34,036 bases of DNA from the NCBI RefSeq assembly GCF_016082275.1, contig NZ_MOWM01000073.1, positions 1-34,036 of the forward strand. The letters are read 5' to 3'. This stretch comes from Variovorax sp. E3 (GTDB taxonomy: Bacteria > Pseudomonadota > Gammaproteobacteria > Burkholderiales > Burkholderiaceae_C). This document shows, in pieces, positions 25,501 through 34,036 of this stretch. A program made the translations under genes and the position numbers. Each line of letters opens with the position of its first letter. Position 1 is the first letter of the stretch. A model generated the notes under the pieces. That model was not told the origin of the DNA. It did no database searches and worked only from the letters and a program-made list of their open reading frames with translations.

Positions 25501-28500
25501 TACGTGAGCAAGAGCGCTGCGCGCAACGCCACCGTGATCGCCATCGACCCGCAGGCGAAGAAGACGGCCGTGGCCGACCTGAAACTGCAGCGCGTGGAGC
25601 GCAAGGTGCTGTCGGTGCTCATCAAGCAGGACAACGGCCTGTACCGCTACGAGTCGCGCCGCAAGGAGATCGTGCTCGACGAGAAGCCCTTTGCCATCGC
25701 GGCCGCGGGCAACACCGTGGCGCTGGACACCGGCACGCCGGGCAACTTCGCCTACGTGGTGCGCAACGTCGACGGGCTGGAGCTCAACCGCGTGGAGTAC
25801 AGCGTGGCGGGCAACGCCAACGTGTCGCGTTCGCTGGACCGCAACGCCGAGCTGCAGCTCACGCTCGACCGCAAGGACTACGAGCCGGGCCAGGAAATTG
25901 CCGTGAGCATCCGCGCGCCGTACGTGGGTGCGGGCCTCATCACCATCGAGCGCGACAAGGTCTACGCGCATGCGTGGTTCAAGACCGACAAGACCGCCTC
26001 GGTGCAGAAGATCGTGCTGCCCAAGGACTTCGAGGGCACGGGCTACATCAACGTGCACTTCGTGCGCGACCCGTCGTCGGACGAGGTCTACATGAGCCCG
26101 CTGTCCTACGGCATCGTGCCCTTCGCCACCGCGCTGACCAAGCGCACGGCCAACCTGCAGCTCACCAGCAGCGAATTGGTGAAGCCCGGCCAGACCGTGA
26201 AGATGAAGCTCACCAGCGACAAGCCCACGCGCGCCGTGGTGTTCGCGGTGGACGAGGGCATCCTGCAGGTGGCGCGCTACAAGACGCCCGACCCGCTGAA
26301 GCACTTCTTCCAGAAGCGCGCGCTCGAGGTCGGCACCCTGCAGACGCTCGACCTGATCCTGCCGGAGTTCAAGAAGCTCATGCAGGGCGCCGCGCCCGGG
26401 GGCGACGGCGAAGGCGAACTCGGCAAGCACCTGAACCCGTTCAAGCGCAAGCGCGACAAGCCGGTGGCCTACTGGTCGGGCCTGGTCGACGTGAACGGCA
26501 GCCGCGAGTTCAGCTACACCGTGCCCGAGAGCTTCAACGGCAGCCTGCGCGTGATGGCCGTGGCCGTGAACGACGAGACCACCGCCGCCAAGAGCACCCG
26601 CACCGTGGTGCGCGGCGACATGGTGATCCTGCCCAACGCGCCGCTCGCGATGCGCCCGGCGACACGGTCGAAGTGGGCGTGGGCCTGGCGAACAACATCG
26701 CGGGTTCGGGCAAGGAGGCGCCCATTGCGCTCACGCTCACCGCGTCCGGCGGGCTCGAGGTGGTGGGCGACGCCACGCAAACGCTCAAGGTCAACGAGCG
26801 CGGCGAGGCCAGCACCAAATTCAACGTGCGCGCCAAGCCGGGCGAGCAGGCGGTGCTGGGTTCTTCCGCGCTGGTGTTCACGTCGACGCACAAGAACTTC
26901 AGCGCGCGCCTTGCCACCGAAGTGAGCGTGCGGCCCGCGTCGCCCTTCGTCACGCTGGTGCAGGCCGGCAGCTTCCAGCGCGCGGGAGAGCTGGGCAGCC
27001 AGGCCGACCTGTACCCGAACTTCCGCCAGAGCGACGTGGCCGTGTCGGCCGCGCCGTGGGCCTTTGCCACCGGCCTCATGCAGTACCTGGAGGCCTACCC
27101 GCACGGCTGCACCGAGCAGATCACGAGCCAGACCTTCCCGGCCGTGCTGCTGTCGGGCCGCCCGGAGCTGGTGAAGGAAATGGCGCGCGGGCGCACCGCC
27201 GAGCAGGGCCCGATGCCCGAGGCGCGCAAGACCTTCGAGCGCTACCTCGTGCAGCTGCGCGCGCGGCAGACGGCCGACGGCGGCTTCTCGCTGTGGCCTG
27301 GCGCGGGCACCGATGCCTTCGCCACGCTCTACGCGGTGCAACTGCTGGTCGAGGCCAAGGACCACAAGCTGCCGGTGCCGCAAGACCTGCTGCAGAAGGC
27401 CAACACCTACCTGCAGGGCTGGCTCGGCAGCGGCGACACCTCGCTGGACGGCTGGCGCCAGCGCACGCAGGCGGCCTACCTGCTGACGCGCCAGGGCATC
27501 ATCGTGCCGGCCGCGCTGGCTAACCTGCGCGAAGCCTGGCGCGGCAAGCAGACGCAAGGCTGGAGCGACGACCTGGGCGCCGTGTACCTGGCCGCGAGCT
27601 ACCAGCTCGTGAAGCAGGAGCAGGTGGCCAACGAGCTGCTGAACCCGGTGTGGTCCGACCTGCTCGCGCGCAGCGAGAAGAAGCAGCGCCGCAACGTCTG
27701 GGGCGCGTACTACGACCCGCTGGTGCACGACAGCATGACCTTGCACCTGGTGGGCCGCCACTTCCCCTCGCGCCTGAAGACGCTGAAGCCCGCCGTGTGG
27801 GAAGGCATGGGCGCGATGGTGCGCGACGGCTGGTACAACAGCCTGTCGTCGGCGTCGATGCTGCTGGCGGTGGACGCGTACTTCGAGGCCGTGGGGCAGA
27901 ACGTGGAAGGCAAGCTCACGGCCAGCGCCGTCAACGCGCAAGGCCAGGCCGCCGCGCTCGCGCTGGGCGCGGTCAACCCGATCACGCGCGCCGCGGTGCC
28001 GGCCGGCACCGCCAAGCTCAAGCTGTCGAACGACAGCGACTTCAACCTCTACTACAGCTGGGCCGAACAGGGCTTCGAGCGCAACGTGCCCGCCACGGCG
28101 GTGAACAAGGGCCTGGAGATCTTCCACGAGGTGCTCGACGCCAAGGGCAACCCCGTCACCAAGGTGAAGCTCGGTGAAGAGGTCACGGTGCGGGTGCGCG
28201 TGCGCAGCCTGGAGCGCGCGAACATCAGCGACGTGGCACTGGTCGACGTGCTGCCCGGCGGGCTGGAGCCGGTGCTGAACGCCGTGGGTGATGACGACGA
28301 TGCCAACGCCGATGCGCCGATCTGGAAGAAGCGCCTGGGCGGCGGCGGCTCGTGGAAGGTGCAGTACGCCGACATCCGCGAAGACCGCGTGGTGTTCTAC
28401 GGCGCGGTCAACAAGGACCTGCTCGAAGTGACGTACAAGGCGCGCGCGACCAACGTGGGCGACTACGTGGTGCCGGCGGCGTATGGCGAGGCGATGTACG

Positions 28501-28556
28501 ACCGGCGCGTGTTCTCGCGCTCGGCGGGTGCGCGCTTCCAGGTGACGGGCAATTGA
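22543..28556 (+). CDS. yfhM: Bacterial alpha-2-macroglobulin (YfhM type, frameshifted in this sequence)
   Basis: About 2004 residues after repair. Bacterial alpha-2-macroglobulins trap attacking proteases in the periplasm. The ATG at 22543 follows GGGGGAG. The N-terminus has a strongly hydrophobic helix (about 45-78, WLQQRLAWLLLLLLLLAGAW), so it is a membrane anchor and not the lipobox of E. coli YfhM. MG domains follow, with the bait-region part (FSDRGIYRPGDTMHIAMMVK) in the middle. The thioester is intact: YPHGCTEQITSQ (Cys1523, Gln1526). An acidic Glu/Gln/Ser-rich insert covers about 577-617. The frame breaks at about 26655-26657: PLAMRPATRSK in frame 1, but GDTVEVGVGLANNIAGSG in the next; CGCCCCGGC for CGCCCGGC (one missing C) repairs it. 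Its stop overlaps the pbpC start. Confidence 0.9.
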
Positions 28557-30913
28557 AAAAGCAGCCGTCCCTGCCTTGTCCCTCTCCCGCCAGCGGGAGA
28601 GGGGGCAAGAGCCGGGGCAAGAAAGCGCTGATCGCCTTCGCGTTCGTCGCCGTTCTGCTGGCCCTGCTGCGCCTGTGGCCTCATGCCCCGCTCAGCGAAA
28701 CCGTTGGCAGCTCCCGCGCTGTCTACGCCCAGGGCGGCCAGCTGCTGCGGCTCACCCTCGCCGGCGACGAGCAGTACCGCCTCTGGGTGCCGCTCGAACG
28801 CATCTCCCCCACGTTGATCGACGCCGTGCTGCTCTACGAAGACCGGCGCTTCCACACGCACCCCGGCGTCAACCCCGCCGCGCTCGCGCGCAGCGCATGG
28901 CGCATTGCCAGCGGCGAACGCCGCCAGGGCGGCTCCACGCTCACCATGCAGCTCGCGCGCCGCGTCTACCGCATCGACAGCCGCACGCCCACCGGCAAGA
29001 TCGCGCAGATCTTCGCCGCGCTGTGGCTCGAGGCGCGCTTCAGCAAGCACGACATCCTCGAGGCCTATCTCAACACCGCGCCCTACGGCGGCAACATCGA
29101 AGGCGTGCAGGCCGCGAGCCTCATCTACTTTCGCAAGGACGCCGCCCGGCTCAGCTTGCCCGAGGCGTTGACGCTGGCGGTGATTCCGCAGAACCCCGTC
29201 AAGCGCATCGCCGAGCGCGGCCGCAATGCCGAGCTGCAGTCGGCGCGCGAACGCCTGTGGGCGCTGTGGGCCGAGCGCGACCCCACCGCGAAGCAGCACG
29301 CGCCCGACGCGCAGCTCGCGCTCTCGGCGCAGTCGCGCGGCAGCCTGCCCTTTCTGGCGCCGCACGCCACCGACATGCTGCTCGCGCAGGAGCGCGGCGT
29401 GCAGGAGGTGCACAGCACCATCGACCTGCGCATGCAGGCCACGCTCGAGCGCGTGATGGGCCAGTACCTGCGCACGCACGCCGACGTGGGCATGACCAAC
29501 GCGAGCGCCTTGCTGCTCGACGCCTCGACCATGCAGGTGCGCGCAATGATCGGCTCGGCCGACTTCCACGACGACGCCATCGCCGGCCAGGTCAACGGCG
29601 TGCTGGCCAAGCGCTCGCCGGGCTCCACGCTCAAGCCCTTCATCTACGCGCTCGCGCTCGACCAGGGGCTGCTGCACCCGAAGACGATGCTGAAGGACGC
29701 GCCCACCTCCTTCGGCCCCTACACGCCCGAGAACTTCGACCACCGCTTCGCCGGCCCCCTGCCCGCGCAGGACGCGCTGATCCGCAGCCGCAACATCCCC
29801 GCCGTGGCCGTGGCCGCCAAACTCTCGAAGCCGGGCCTGTACGACTTCATGCGGCTGGCCGGCGTGCAGAAGCTGCAGAGCGAATCGCACTACGGCCTGG
29901 CGCTGGTGCTGGGCGGCGGCGAGGTCACGCCCGAAGAGCTCGCGGGAATGTACGCCACCTTGGCCAACGGCGGCATCTCGCAGCCGATCCGCTACACGCA
30001 GCCCGCGCCCGACGAGCGGCCCGCGCAGCCGCTGCGGCTGCTGAGCGAAGAGGCCGCGTTCATCACGCTGGACATGCTGCGCCACACGCCGCGCCCCGAC
30101 ACCACGCTGCCCGCGCGCCCCGCCATCGCGTGGAAGACGGGCACCTCGTGGGGCTTTCGCGATGCGTGGACGGCGGGCGTGTTCGGCCGCCATGTCCTGG
30201 TGGTGTGGGTCGGCAACTTCGACGGCAGCAGCAACCCCGCGCTGGTGGGCGTCGATGCCGCCGCGCCGCTCTTCCTGCGCATGGTCGACGCGCTGCGCGC
30301 CGAGCGGCTCGACCCCGGCGAGGTGGCGTCGCGCCAGCCCGCCGACCTGCGCCAGGTCGAGGTCTGCGCCGCGACCGGCGGCCTGCCCGACGCGCTGTGC
30401 CCGGTGCGCACCATGACGTGGTTCATCGCGGGCAAGTCGCCGATCCAGGTCAGCAGCCTGCACCGCGCGGTGTGGGTCGACGAGACCACCGGCAAGGTGG
30501 TGTGCGGCCCGGGCCCGAACGCGCGCCAGCAGGTGGTGGAGCAATGGGGCAGCGACATGCGCAAGCTGTTCCGCCAGGCCGGCCTGCCGCGTGCGAGCGC
30601 GCCGGCCGACGGCTGCGAGAAGAACGGCGGCGCGCCCGAGAGCGCGCCGCTCATCACCTCGCCGCTGCGCGGTGTGCGCCACACGCTGCGCGTGAACAAG
30701 CCCGAGCCGCTGGTGCTGCGCGCCGAAGCCGCCGCGGGCACGCAGGCCGTGTACTGGTTTGCCGACGACGCGCTCGTCGGCCGCGCCGCGCCCGGCGAAG
30801 GCATCACCTGGATGCCCGACCTCGCGGTCTCGGGCCGGCGCTACGTGCTGCGCGCGGTCGACGACCAGGGCCGCGCCGAATCGCGTGAGGTGACGATCGA
30901 CATCGCACCTTGA
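28553..30913 (+). CDS. pbpC: Penicillin-binding protein 1C
   Basis: 786 residues from a TTG at 28553 that overlaps the stop of the alpha-2-macroglobulin gene (TTGA); no better start exists in frame before the membrane helix (about 26-42, ALIAFAFVAVLLALLRLW). Glycosyltransferase GT51 domain: LLYEDRRFHTHPGVNPAALA (catalytic Glu96) and GGSTLTMQLARR. Transpeptidase domain: SPGSTLKPF (Ser358, Lys361), SRNIPAV and KTGTSWG (Lys528). A C-terminal BiPBP_C beta domain ends the protein. PbpC polymerises glycan strands, and the yfhM-pbpC pair is conserved: the macroglobulin inhibits proteases while PbpC mends the wall. Residues about 6-20 are encoded by a dispersed palindromic repeat. Confidence 0.94.
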   Translation: MKKQPSLPCPSPASGRGGKSRGKKALIAFAFVAVLLALLRLWPHAPLSETVGSSRAVYAQGGQLLRLTLAGDEQYRLWVPLERISPTLIDAVLLYEDRRFHTHPGVNPAALARSAWRIASGERRQGGSTLTMQLARRVYRIDSRTPTGKIAQIFAALWLEARFSKHDILEAYLNTAPYGGNIEGVQAASLIYFRKDAARLSLPEALTLAVIPQNPVKRIAERGRNAELQSARERLWALWAERDPTAKQHAPDAQLALSAQSRGSLPFLAPHATDMLLAQERGVQEVHSTIDLRMQATLERVMGQYLRTHADVGMTNASALLLDASTMQVRAMIGSADFHDDAIAGQVNGVLAKRSPGSTLKPFIYALALDQGLLHPKTMLKDAPTSFGPYTPENFDHRFAGPLPAQDALIRSRNIPAVAVAAKLSKPGLYDFMRLAGVQKLQSESHYGLALVLGGGEVTPEELAGMYATLANGGISQPIRYTQPAPDERPAQPLRLLSEEAAFITLDMLRHTPRPDTTLPARPAIAWKTGTSWGFRDAWTAGVFGRHVLVVWVGNFDGSSNPALVGVDAAAPLFLRMVDALRAERLDPGEVASRQPADLRQVEVCAATGGLPDALCPVRTMTWFIAGKSPIQVSSLHRAVWVDETTGKVVCGPGPNARQQVVEQWGSDMRKLFRQAGLPRASAPADGCEKNGGAPESAPLITSPLRGVRHTLRVNKPEPLVLRAEAAAGTQAVYWFADDALVGRAAPGEGITWMPDLAVSGRRYVLRAVDDQGRAESREVTIDIAP
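28580..28603. repeat. Palindromic CCCTCTCCCGC-type repeat within the pbpC start region
   Basis: A perfect 11-bp inverted repeat (CCCTCTCCCGC at 28580-28590, loop CA, GCGGGAGAGGG at 28593-28603). This sequence type is a widespread dispersed repeat in proteobacterial genomes. Here it is translated as part of the cytoplasmic tail of PbpC (PCPSPASGRGG). Confidence 0.75.
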
Positions 30914-30983
30914 AGGGATGTCACGCCGACGTCATGGCGCCCCGGCAAGGTCACGCGTTTTCGACTTGCAACCTTTCCTGCCC

Positions 30984-32343
30984 ATGACGCGTTTCGCCTC
31001 TCTTCGCGGTCTGTCCTTCGTCGCGCTTGCCGCCGCTTTTGCGTGCGGCGGTGCCTCGGCACAGACGGCCTTCCCCAGCACCCTTGCCGGCCACGCCGTG
31101 CTGCCCGCGCTGAGCTTCGTCGCCGCGCCCAAGGACGCGCCGGCCGACCTGCAGGTCAGCGGCAAGTTCACCACGCCCCAGCGCGTGGAAACGGTGGGCA
31201 GCGTCGAGGGCCTGTCGGCCGGCCGCCCCACCGGTGCGTCGCTGCCGTTCAAGGGCCAGCCGCTGCAAGGCCACTCGGGCATCAAGAAGATGGACGACGG
31301 CAGCTTCTGGATCCTCACCGACAACGGCGCCGGCTCCAAGGCCAACTCGCCCGACTTCATGCTCTACCTGAACCACTACAAGGTGGACTTCAAGAGCGGC
31401 AAGTTCAACCGCCTGAACACCATCTTCCTGCACGACCCGGACAAGAAGGTGCCTTTTCGCATCGTCCAGGAAGGCACGAAGCAGCGCTACCTGACAGGCT
31501 CCGACTTCGACCCCGAGAGCTTCCAGTTCGCCGGCGGCGCGCTGTGGATCGGCGAAGAGTTCGGCCCCTTCCTGATCAAGGCCGACCTCAAGGGCAAGGT
31601 GCTCGCGGTGTACGACACGCTGGTCGACGGCAAGGCCGTGCGCTCGCCCGACCACCCCGCCGTGACCACGCCGGGCGCACCGGGCGGCGCGGTCGACTTC
31701 CAGATCAAGCGCTCCAAGGGCTTCGAGGGCATGGCCGCGTCGAAGGACGGCAGCAAGCTCTACGCGTTGCTCGAAGGCCCGGTGTGGAACGCCGAGGCCA
31801 AGGACTATGAGAAGGTCGAGGGCAAGGAGGCGCTGCGCGTGCTGGAGTTCGACGTGGCCACCGAGAAGTGGACGGGCCGCCACTGGAAGTACGTGCTCGA
31901 AGCCAACGGCAACGCCATCGGCGACTTCAACATGATCGACGGCACCACGGGCCTGATCATCGAGCGCGACAACGGCGAAGGCACGAGCGACAAGGCCTGC
32001 CCCGAAGGCCAGAAGCGCACCGACTGCTTCCACGACATCGCCAAGTTCAAGCGCGTCTACAAGGTCGAGCTGAGCGACGCCAACGTGGGCGGCCCGGTGC
32101 GCAAGATCGGCTACATCGACCTGCTGAACATTGCCGACCCCGACAAGCTCGCGCGCAAGCCGCTGAACGACGGCGTGCTGAAGTTCCCGTTCTTCACGAT
32201 CGAGAACGTCGACGTGGTGGACGCCACGCACATCGTGGTCGGCAACGACAACAACCTGCTTCTCGAGCAGCCGCGAGCCGAACAAGGCGGACGACAACGA
32301 GCTGGTGCTGCTCGAAGCGGGTGCGCTGCTGCAGGCCAAGTAG
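30984..32343 (+). CDS. Secreted esterase-like-activity-of-phytase family protein (frameshifted near its end)
   Basis: About 453 residues after repair. I chose ATG 30984 because it starts a clean signal peptide (RGLSFVALAAAFACGGASAQ); an in-frame ATG at 30918 would add 22 residues before it. The body has beta-propeller-like strings of the 'esterase-like activity of phytase' (Phytase-like) family: HSGIKKMDDGSFWILTDNGA, WIGEEFGPFLIKADLKGKVL, KGFEGMAASKDGSKLYALLE, and FTIENVDVVDATHIVVGNDN N. It is predicted to be periplasmic; the activity is not established. The frame breaks near 32258-32263: after GNDNNL the proper tail (SSREPNKADDNELVLLEAGA LLQAK, stop at 32341-32343) lies in another frame. Family proteins read NNLPFSSSRE, so two bases of a Pro codon seem to be missing. 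Confidence 0.85.
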
Positions 32344-32363
32344 GCAAGCCTCGCGAACGCGAG

Positions 32364-32394
32364 AAAGCCGGGCCCGCGCGGGCCCGGCTTTTTT
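32364..32394 (+). terminator. Strong Rho-independent terminator after the phytase-like gene
   Basis: A perfect 12-bp stem (AAAGCCGGGCCC at 32364-32375, GGGCCCGGCTTT at 32380-32391, 4-nt loop) is followed by TTTTTTG. The left arm begins with AAA, so it could work weakly for the converging prophage genes as well. Confidence 0.93.
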
Positions 32395-32409
32395 GTTTTC
32401 GGAACGCGA

Positions 32410-32889
32410 TCAGAACACGATGTCCGCGACGATGCGCGCCACCTGCCGCTCGACCAGGCGGTGCTCCGCGGCCAGCGCGCGCACCGACTTGCCGGTGCTG
32501 AAGTCCGTGCGGATGCGCTCGTTGCGGATGGCGTCGAAGGCGCGCTGCGCCTTCGGCAGCACGAAGCGCAGGCCGGTGCCGTCGACCGCGTACTCCGCGC
32601 TCAGCGCGCGCAGCTTGTCGAAGCCGATCAGCCCCGCCAGCGGGTGGTCCGGCGCCGGGTGCGCCGGAATGTAGATGCGCAGGCCGCCGTAGCGCTCGAT
32701 CAGCCGCAAGGTGGCGGGCAGCCCGATCAGCCGCACGAACTCGCGCAGGCGCGGCGGCAGCAGCTCGCTGGCCAGCGCGGTGGCGGCCTGGCGCAAGCCG
32801 CTGCTGCGGGACGGCGGCGGAGGTGGCGAAGAAGGCGGCATGCCGTGCAAGGGAAACGGCGTCCTGCTGATGAATTCGGGTGCGTTCAT
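32410..32889 (-). CDS. Mor-like (phage Mu middle-operon regulator) transcription activator
   Basis: 159 residues from an ATG at 32889 that overlaps the stop of the DUF3164 gene (ATGA). The Pro-rich N-terminus (PSSPPPPPSRSSGL) is followed by LPPRLREFVRLIGLPATLRL IERYGGLRIYIP, which is the Mor dimerisation-type pattern. The C-terminal helix-turn-helix is RNERIRTDFSTGKSVRALAA EHRLVERQVARIV. In Mu, Mor activates the middle promoter, which in turn leads to the late genes. Here it is the last gene of the phage segment: 16 nt further on comes the terminator of a host gene on the other strand. A family search would settle the call. Confidence 0.7.
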   Translation of the reverse strand: MNAPEFISRTPFPLHGMPPSSPPPPPSRSSGLRQAATALASELLPPRLREFVRLIGLPATLRLIERYGGLRIYIPAHPAPDHPLAGLIGFDKLRALSAEYAVDGTGLRFVLPKAQRAFDAIRNERIRTDFSTGKSVRALAAEHRLVERQVARIVADIVF

Positions 32890-33506
32890 ACGGCGGCCAC
32901 GTCCAGGTTGATGGGCGTGTACTCGCCCGTGGCGTCGTCGCGCTCGTAGAAGCGGATGTAGGGCTTGGTGCTCGCGATCTTCATGCTGTCGCCGATCGCC
33001 TTCATGGCCTGCTGCCACTTCGCGTCGGCAATGTCGTGGCGGCGCAGGCCGAGCACGCGCGCGGTGCTGATCTTGCCCTGCTGGTCGACCTGGAACGCAT
33101 CGTTCACCAGCACCTTGATGTTGACGTTGCTGCCCTTGCTCCAGCCCTGGATGCACTCGTCGATCAGCGCCTTGGCGGCCTGAAGGCGTTCGTCGAAGAC
33201 CACGGTGTCCTGCATGCGGCGCTCGACCTTGTGCTTGCCGTCGAAGCTCAGCAGCGTGACGTTGCCCTTCTTGCCGCCCTTCTTCACGTCGTAGGCCGCC
33301 AGGCTGCGCTCGATGAACTCGTGCACCGCATTCATGGCCGACAGCTTGAAGCCGATCAGCGCCGCGCTCTGCCTGCGCGCCTGTTCGCAGAGCTCGCTGA
33401 CGACGGCATGGCGGTCCTTGTCGATCGGCTTGATCTTCGACACCGGGATCAGCGCGTCGTTGGCGTCTTTCCAGTAACCGGGGTGGTGTGCGATGGCTTC
33501 TTGCAT
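32886..33506 (-). CDS. DUF3164 protein (Mu-like prophage early region)
   Basis: 206 residues. Seen strings: ANDALIPVSKIKPIDKDRHA, RQSAALIGFKLSAMNAVHEF, GGKKGNVTLLSFDGKHKVER, and IKVLVNDAFQVDQQGKISTA RVLGLRRHDI. These are the hallmarks of DUF3164, found almost only in the early regions of Mu-like transposable phages. Molecular function is unknown. The start has GAGAGG 7 nt upstream, and the previous gene ends 11 nt before. Confidence 0.85.
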   Translation of the reverse strand: MQEAIAHHPGYWKDANDALIPVSKIKPIDKDRHAVVSELCEQARRQSAALIGFKLSAMNAVHEFIERSLAAYDVKKGGKKGNVTLLSFDGKHKVERRMQDTVVFDERLQAAKALIDECIQGWSKGSNVNIKVLVNDAFQVDQQGKISTARVLGLRRHDIADAKWQQAMKAIGDSMKIASTKPYIRFYERDDATGEYTPINLDVAAV

Positions 33507-33517
33507 GGTGTGTCCTC

Positions 33518-33907
33518 TCAGGAGTTGACGGTGTCGGTGGCGGTGTTCTTGTCGGACAGCGTGAGCTGCCCCAGCAGCGCGGGCATGGAGACGCGGCGCA
33601 TGCGGCTCTCGATCAGCAGGCCGGAGACGGCGCGGCTGCGCAGGTAGCGGCAGGTCTCGTCGAGCTCGGCCGCGCTCTGGGCCATGAAATAGCCGGTGTC
33701 GGGCTTGCCGCAGATCTGCTCGCCCTGCAGCCGCAGCGCCGAGACGAACTCGCGCACGCGGCGCTCCAGCGCCGGCGCGGGCCCGGCCTGGCCGGTGATG
33801 CGCGCGACGAGGTCGCGCACGTGGATGCCGTTGTCGCGGCCCGGCCGCGTGCGCAGTTCGGCAAGCACCTGCGCGGCGTTGATGGAAGACGTGGCCGCGG
33901 TGCTCAT
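33518..33907 (-). CDS. Hypothetical protein of the Mu-like early operon
   Basis: 129 residues, not recognised. It has no signal peptide or membrane helix. The segment ALERRVREFVSALRLQGEQI CGKPDTGYFMAQSAAELDET looks like a small winged-helix fold (a helix pair, then a beta-wing GxxxTGYFMA), so DNA binding is possible. The ATG at 33907 overlaps the stop of the upstream gene, and the DUF3164 gene follows after 11 nt, so it belongs to the same operon. Confidence 0.75.
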   Translation of the reverse strand: MSTAATSSINAAQVLAELRTRPGRDNGIHVRDLVARITGQAGPAPALERRVREFVSALRLQGEQICGKPDTGYFMAQSAAELDETCRYLRSRAVSGLLIESRMRRVSMPALLGQLTLSDKNTATDTVNS

Positions 33908-34036
33908 CGCGAGGTCCCCCAGTAGCGCGAGCGCTGGCCGAGCAGCAGGCTCGGAATGCGCGCGAAGTCCATCGCGCCGGGCCGCACGACCGTGGCCGCC
34001 GCGGGCTCGTACACGCTGGTGTCGAGCCGCAGCACC
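33904..34036 (-). CDS. C-terminal end of an unrecognised phage-operon gene
   Basis: Only the last 43 codons are in the window (VLRLDTSVYEPAAATVVRPG then AMDFARIPSLLLGQRSRYWG TSR). The stop overlaps the next ATG (ATGA), as in the other genes of this operon. No family is recognised; the gene begins beyond the right edge. Confidence 0.65.
   Translation of the reverse strand, partial: VLRLDTSVYEPAAATVVRPGAMDFARIPSLLLGQRSRYWGTSR

Noticed and set aside
22594..26430. 1278-codon minus-strand frame opposite the macroglobulin gene
   Set aside because: Antisense shadow of a recognised gene, with repetitive His/Gly/Val/Leu composition and no motif.

Overview
The window is a GC-rich (roughly two thirds G+C) chromosomal segment from a betaproteobacterium. 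It is most likely a member of the Comamonadaceae, and a Variovorax-like organism is the best guess. The reasons are the gene content (amgK divergent from lptD-surA-rsmA, a DUF937/YidB protein, a MaeB-type malic enzyme, a yfhM-pbpC pair), the codon use, and several short dispersed repeats that resemble those of this family. The species call is inference; no search was run.

Layout. 1-1319 (-): the N-terminal part of a large DUF4132/MolR-type HEAT-repeat protein. 1432-1893 (-): YidB/DUF937. 1994-3349 (-): secreted M20 metallopeptidase. 3443-4164 (-): RsmE, with a frameshift. 4234-5370 (-): AmgK. The divergent block 5606-10399 (+) is lptD (frameshifted), surA and rsmA, closed by a strong terminator: outer-membrane LPS assembly plus 16S rRNA dimethylation. 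10689-11578 (-): a secreted barnase-like RNase and its barstar, overlapping by ATGA. 11760-14117 (-): NADP-malic enzyme fused to a phosphotransacetylase-like domain.

14309-22414 (+) is the most interesting part. It holds an SPFH/SHOCT protein, a double zinc-ribbon/DUF4178 membrane protein, a DUF350 membrane protein, a seven-helix membrane aminopropyltransferase (spermidine-synthase-like), a Tat-lipoprotein FAD amine-oxidase-like enzyme, a saccharopine-dehydrogenase-like NAD(P) protein, and two small membrane proteins (DoxX-like and DUF2269-like). The last six are packed with 4-nt overlaps or a 7-nt gap. I read it as a candidate membrane-associated polyamine or stress module of unknown function.

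22543-30913 (+) is a bacterial alpha-2-macroglobulin with an intact thioester motif (frameshifted) coupled to pbpC (penicillin-binding protein 1C), the usual periplasmic defence/repair pair. 30984-32343 (+) is a secreted esterase-like-activity-of-phytase protein (frameshifted near its end), closed by a strong terminator. 32410-34036 (-) holds four genes of a Mu-like transposable prophage early region (Mor-like regulator, DUF3164, two unknowns) that abut host DNA with no late phage genes, so it is probably a remnant or a prophage edge.

Data quality. Four conserved genes (rsmE, lptD, the alpha-2-macroglobulin gene, the phytase-like gene) each carry one small deletion-type frameshift, and barstar may carry two more. 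All look like missing bases. Because lptD is normally essential, sequencing or assembly deletions are more likely than true pseudogenes.
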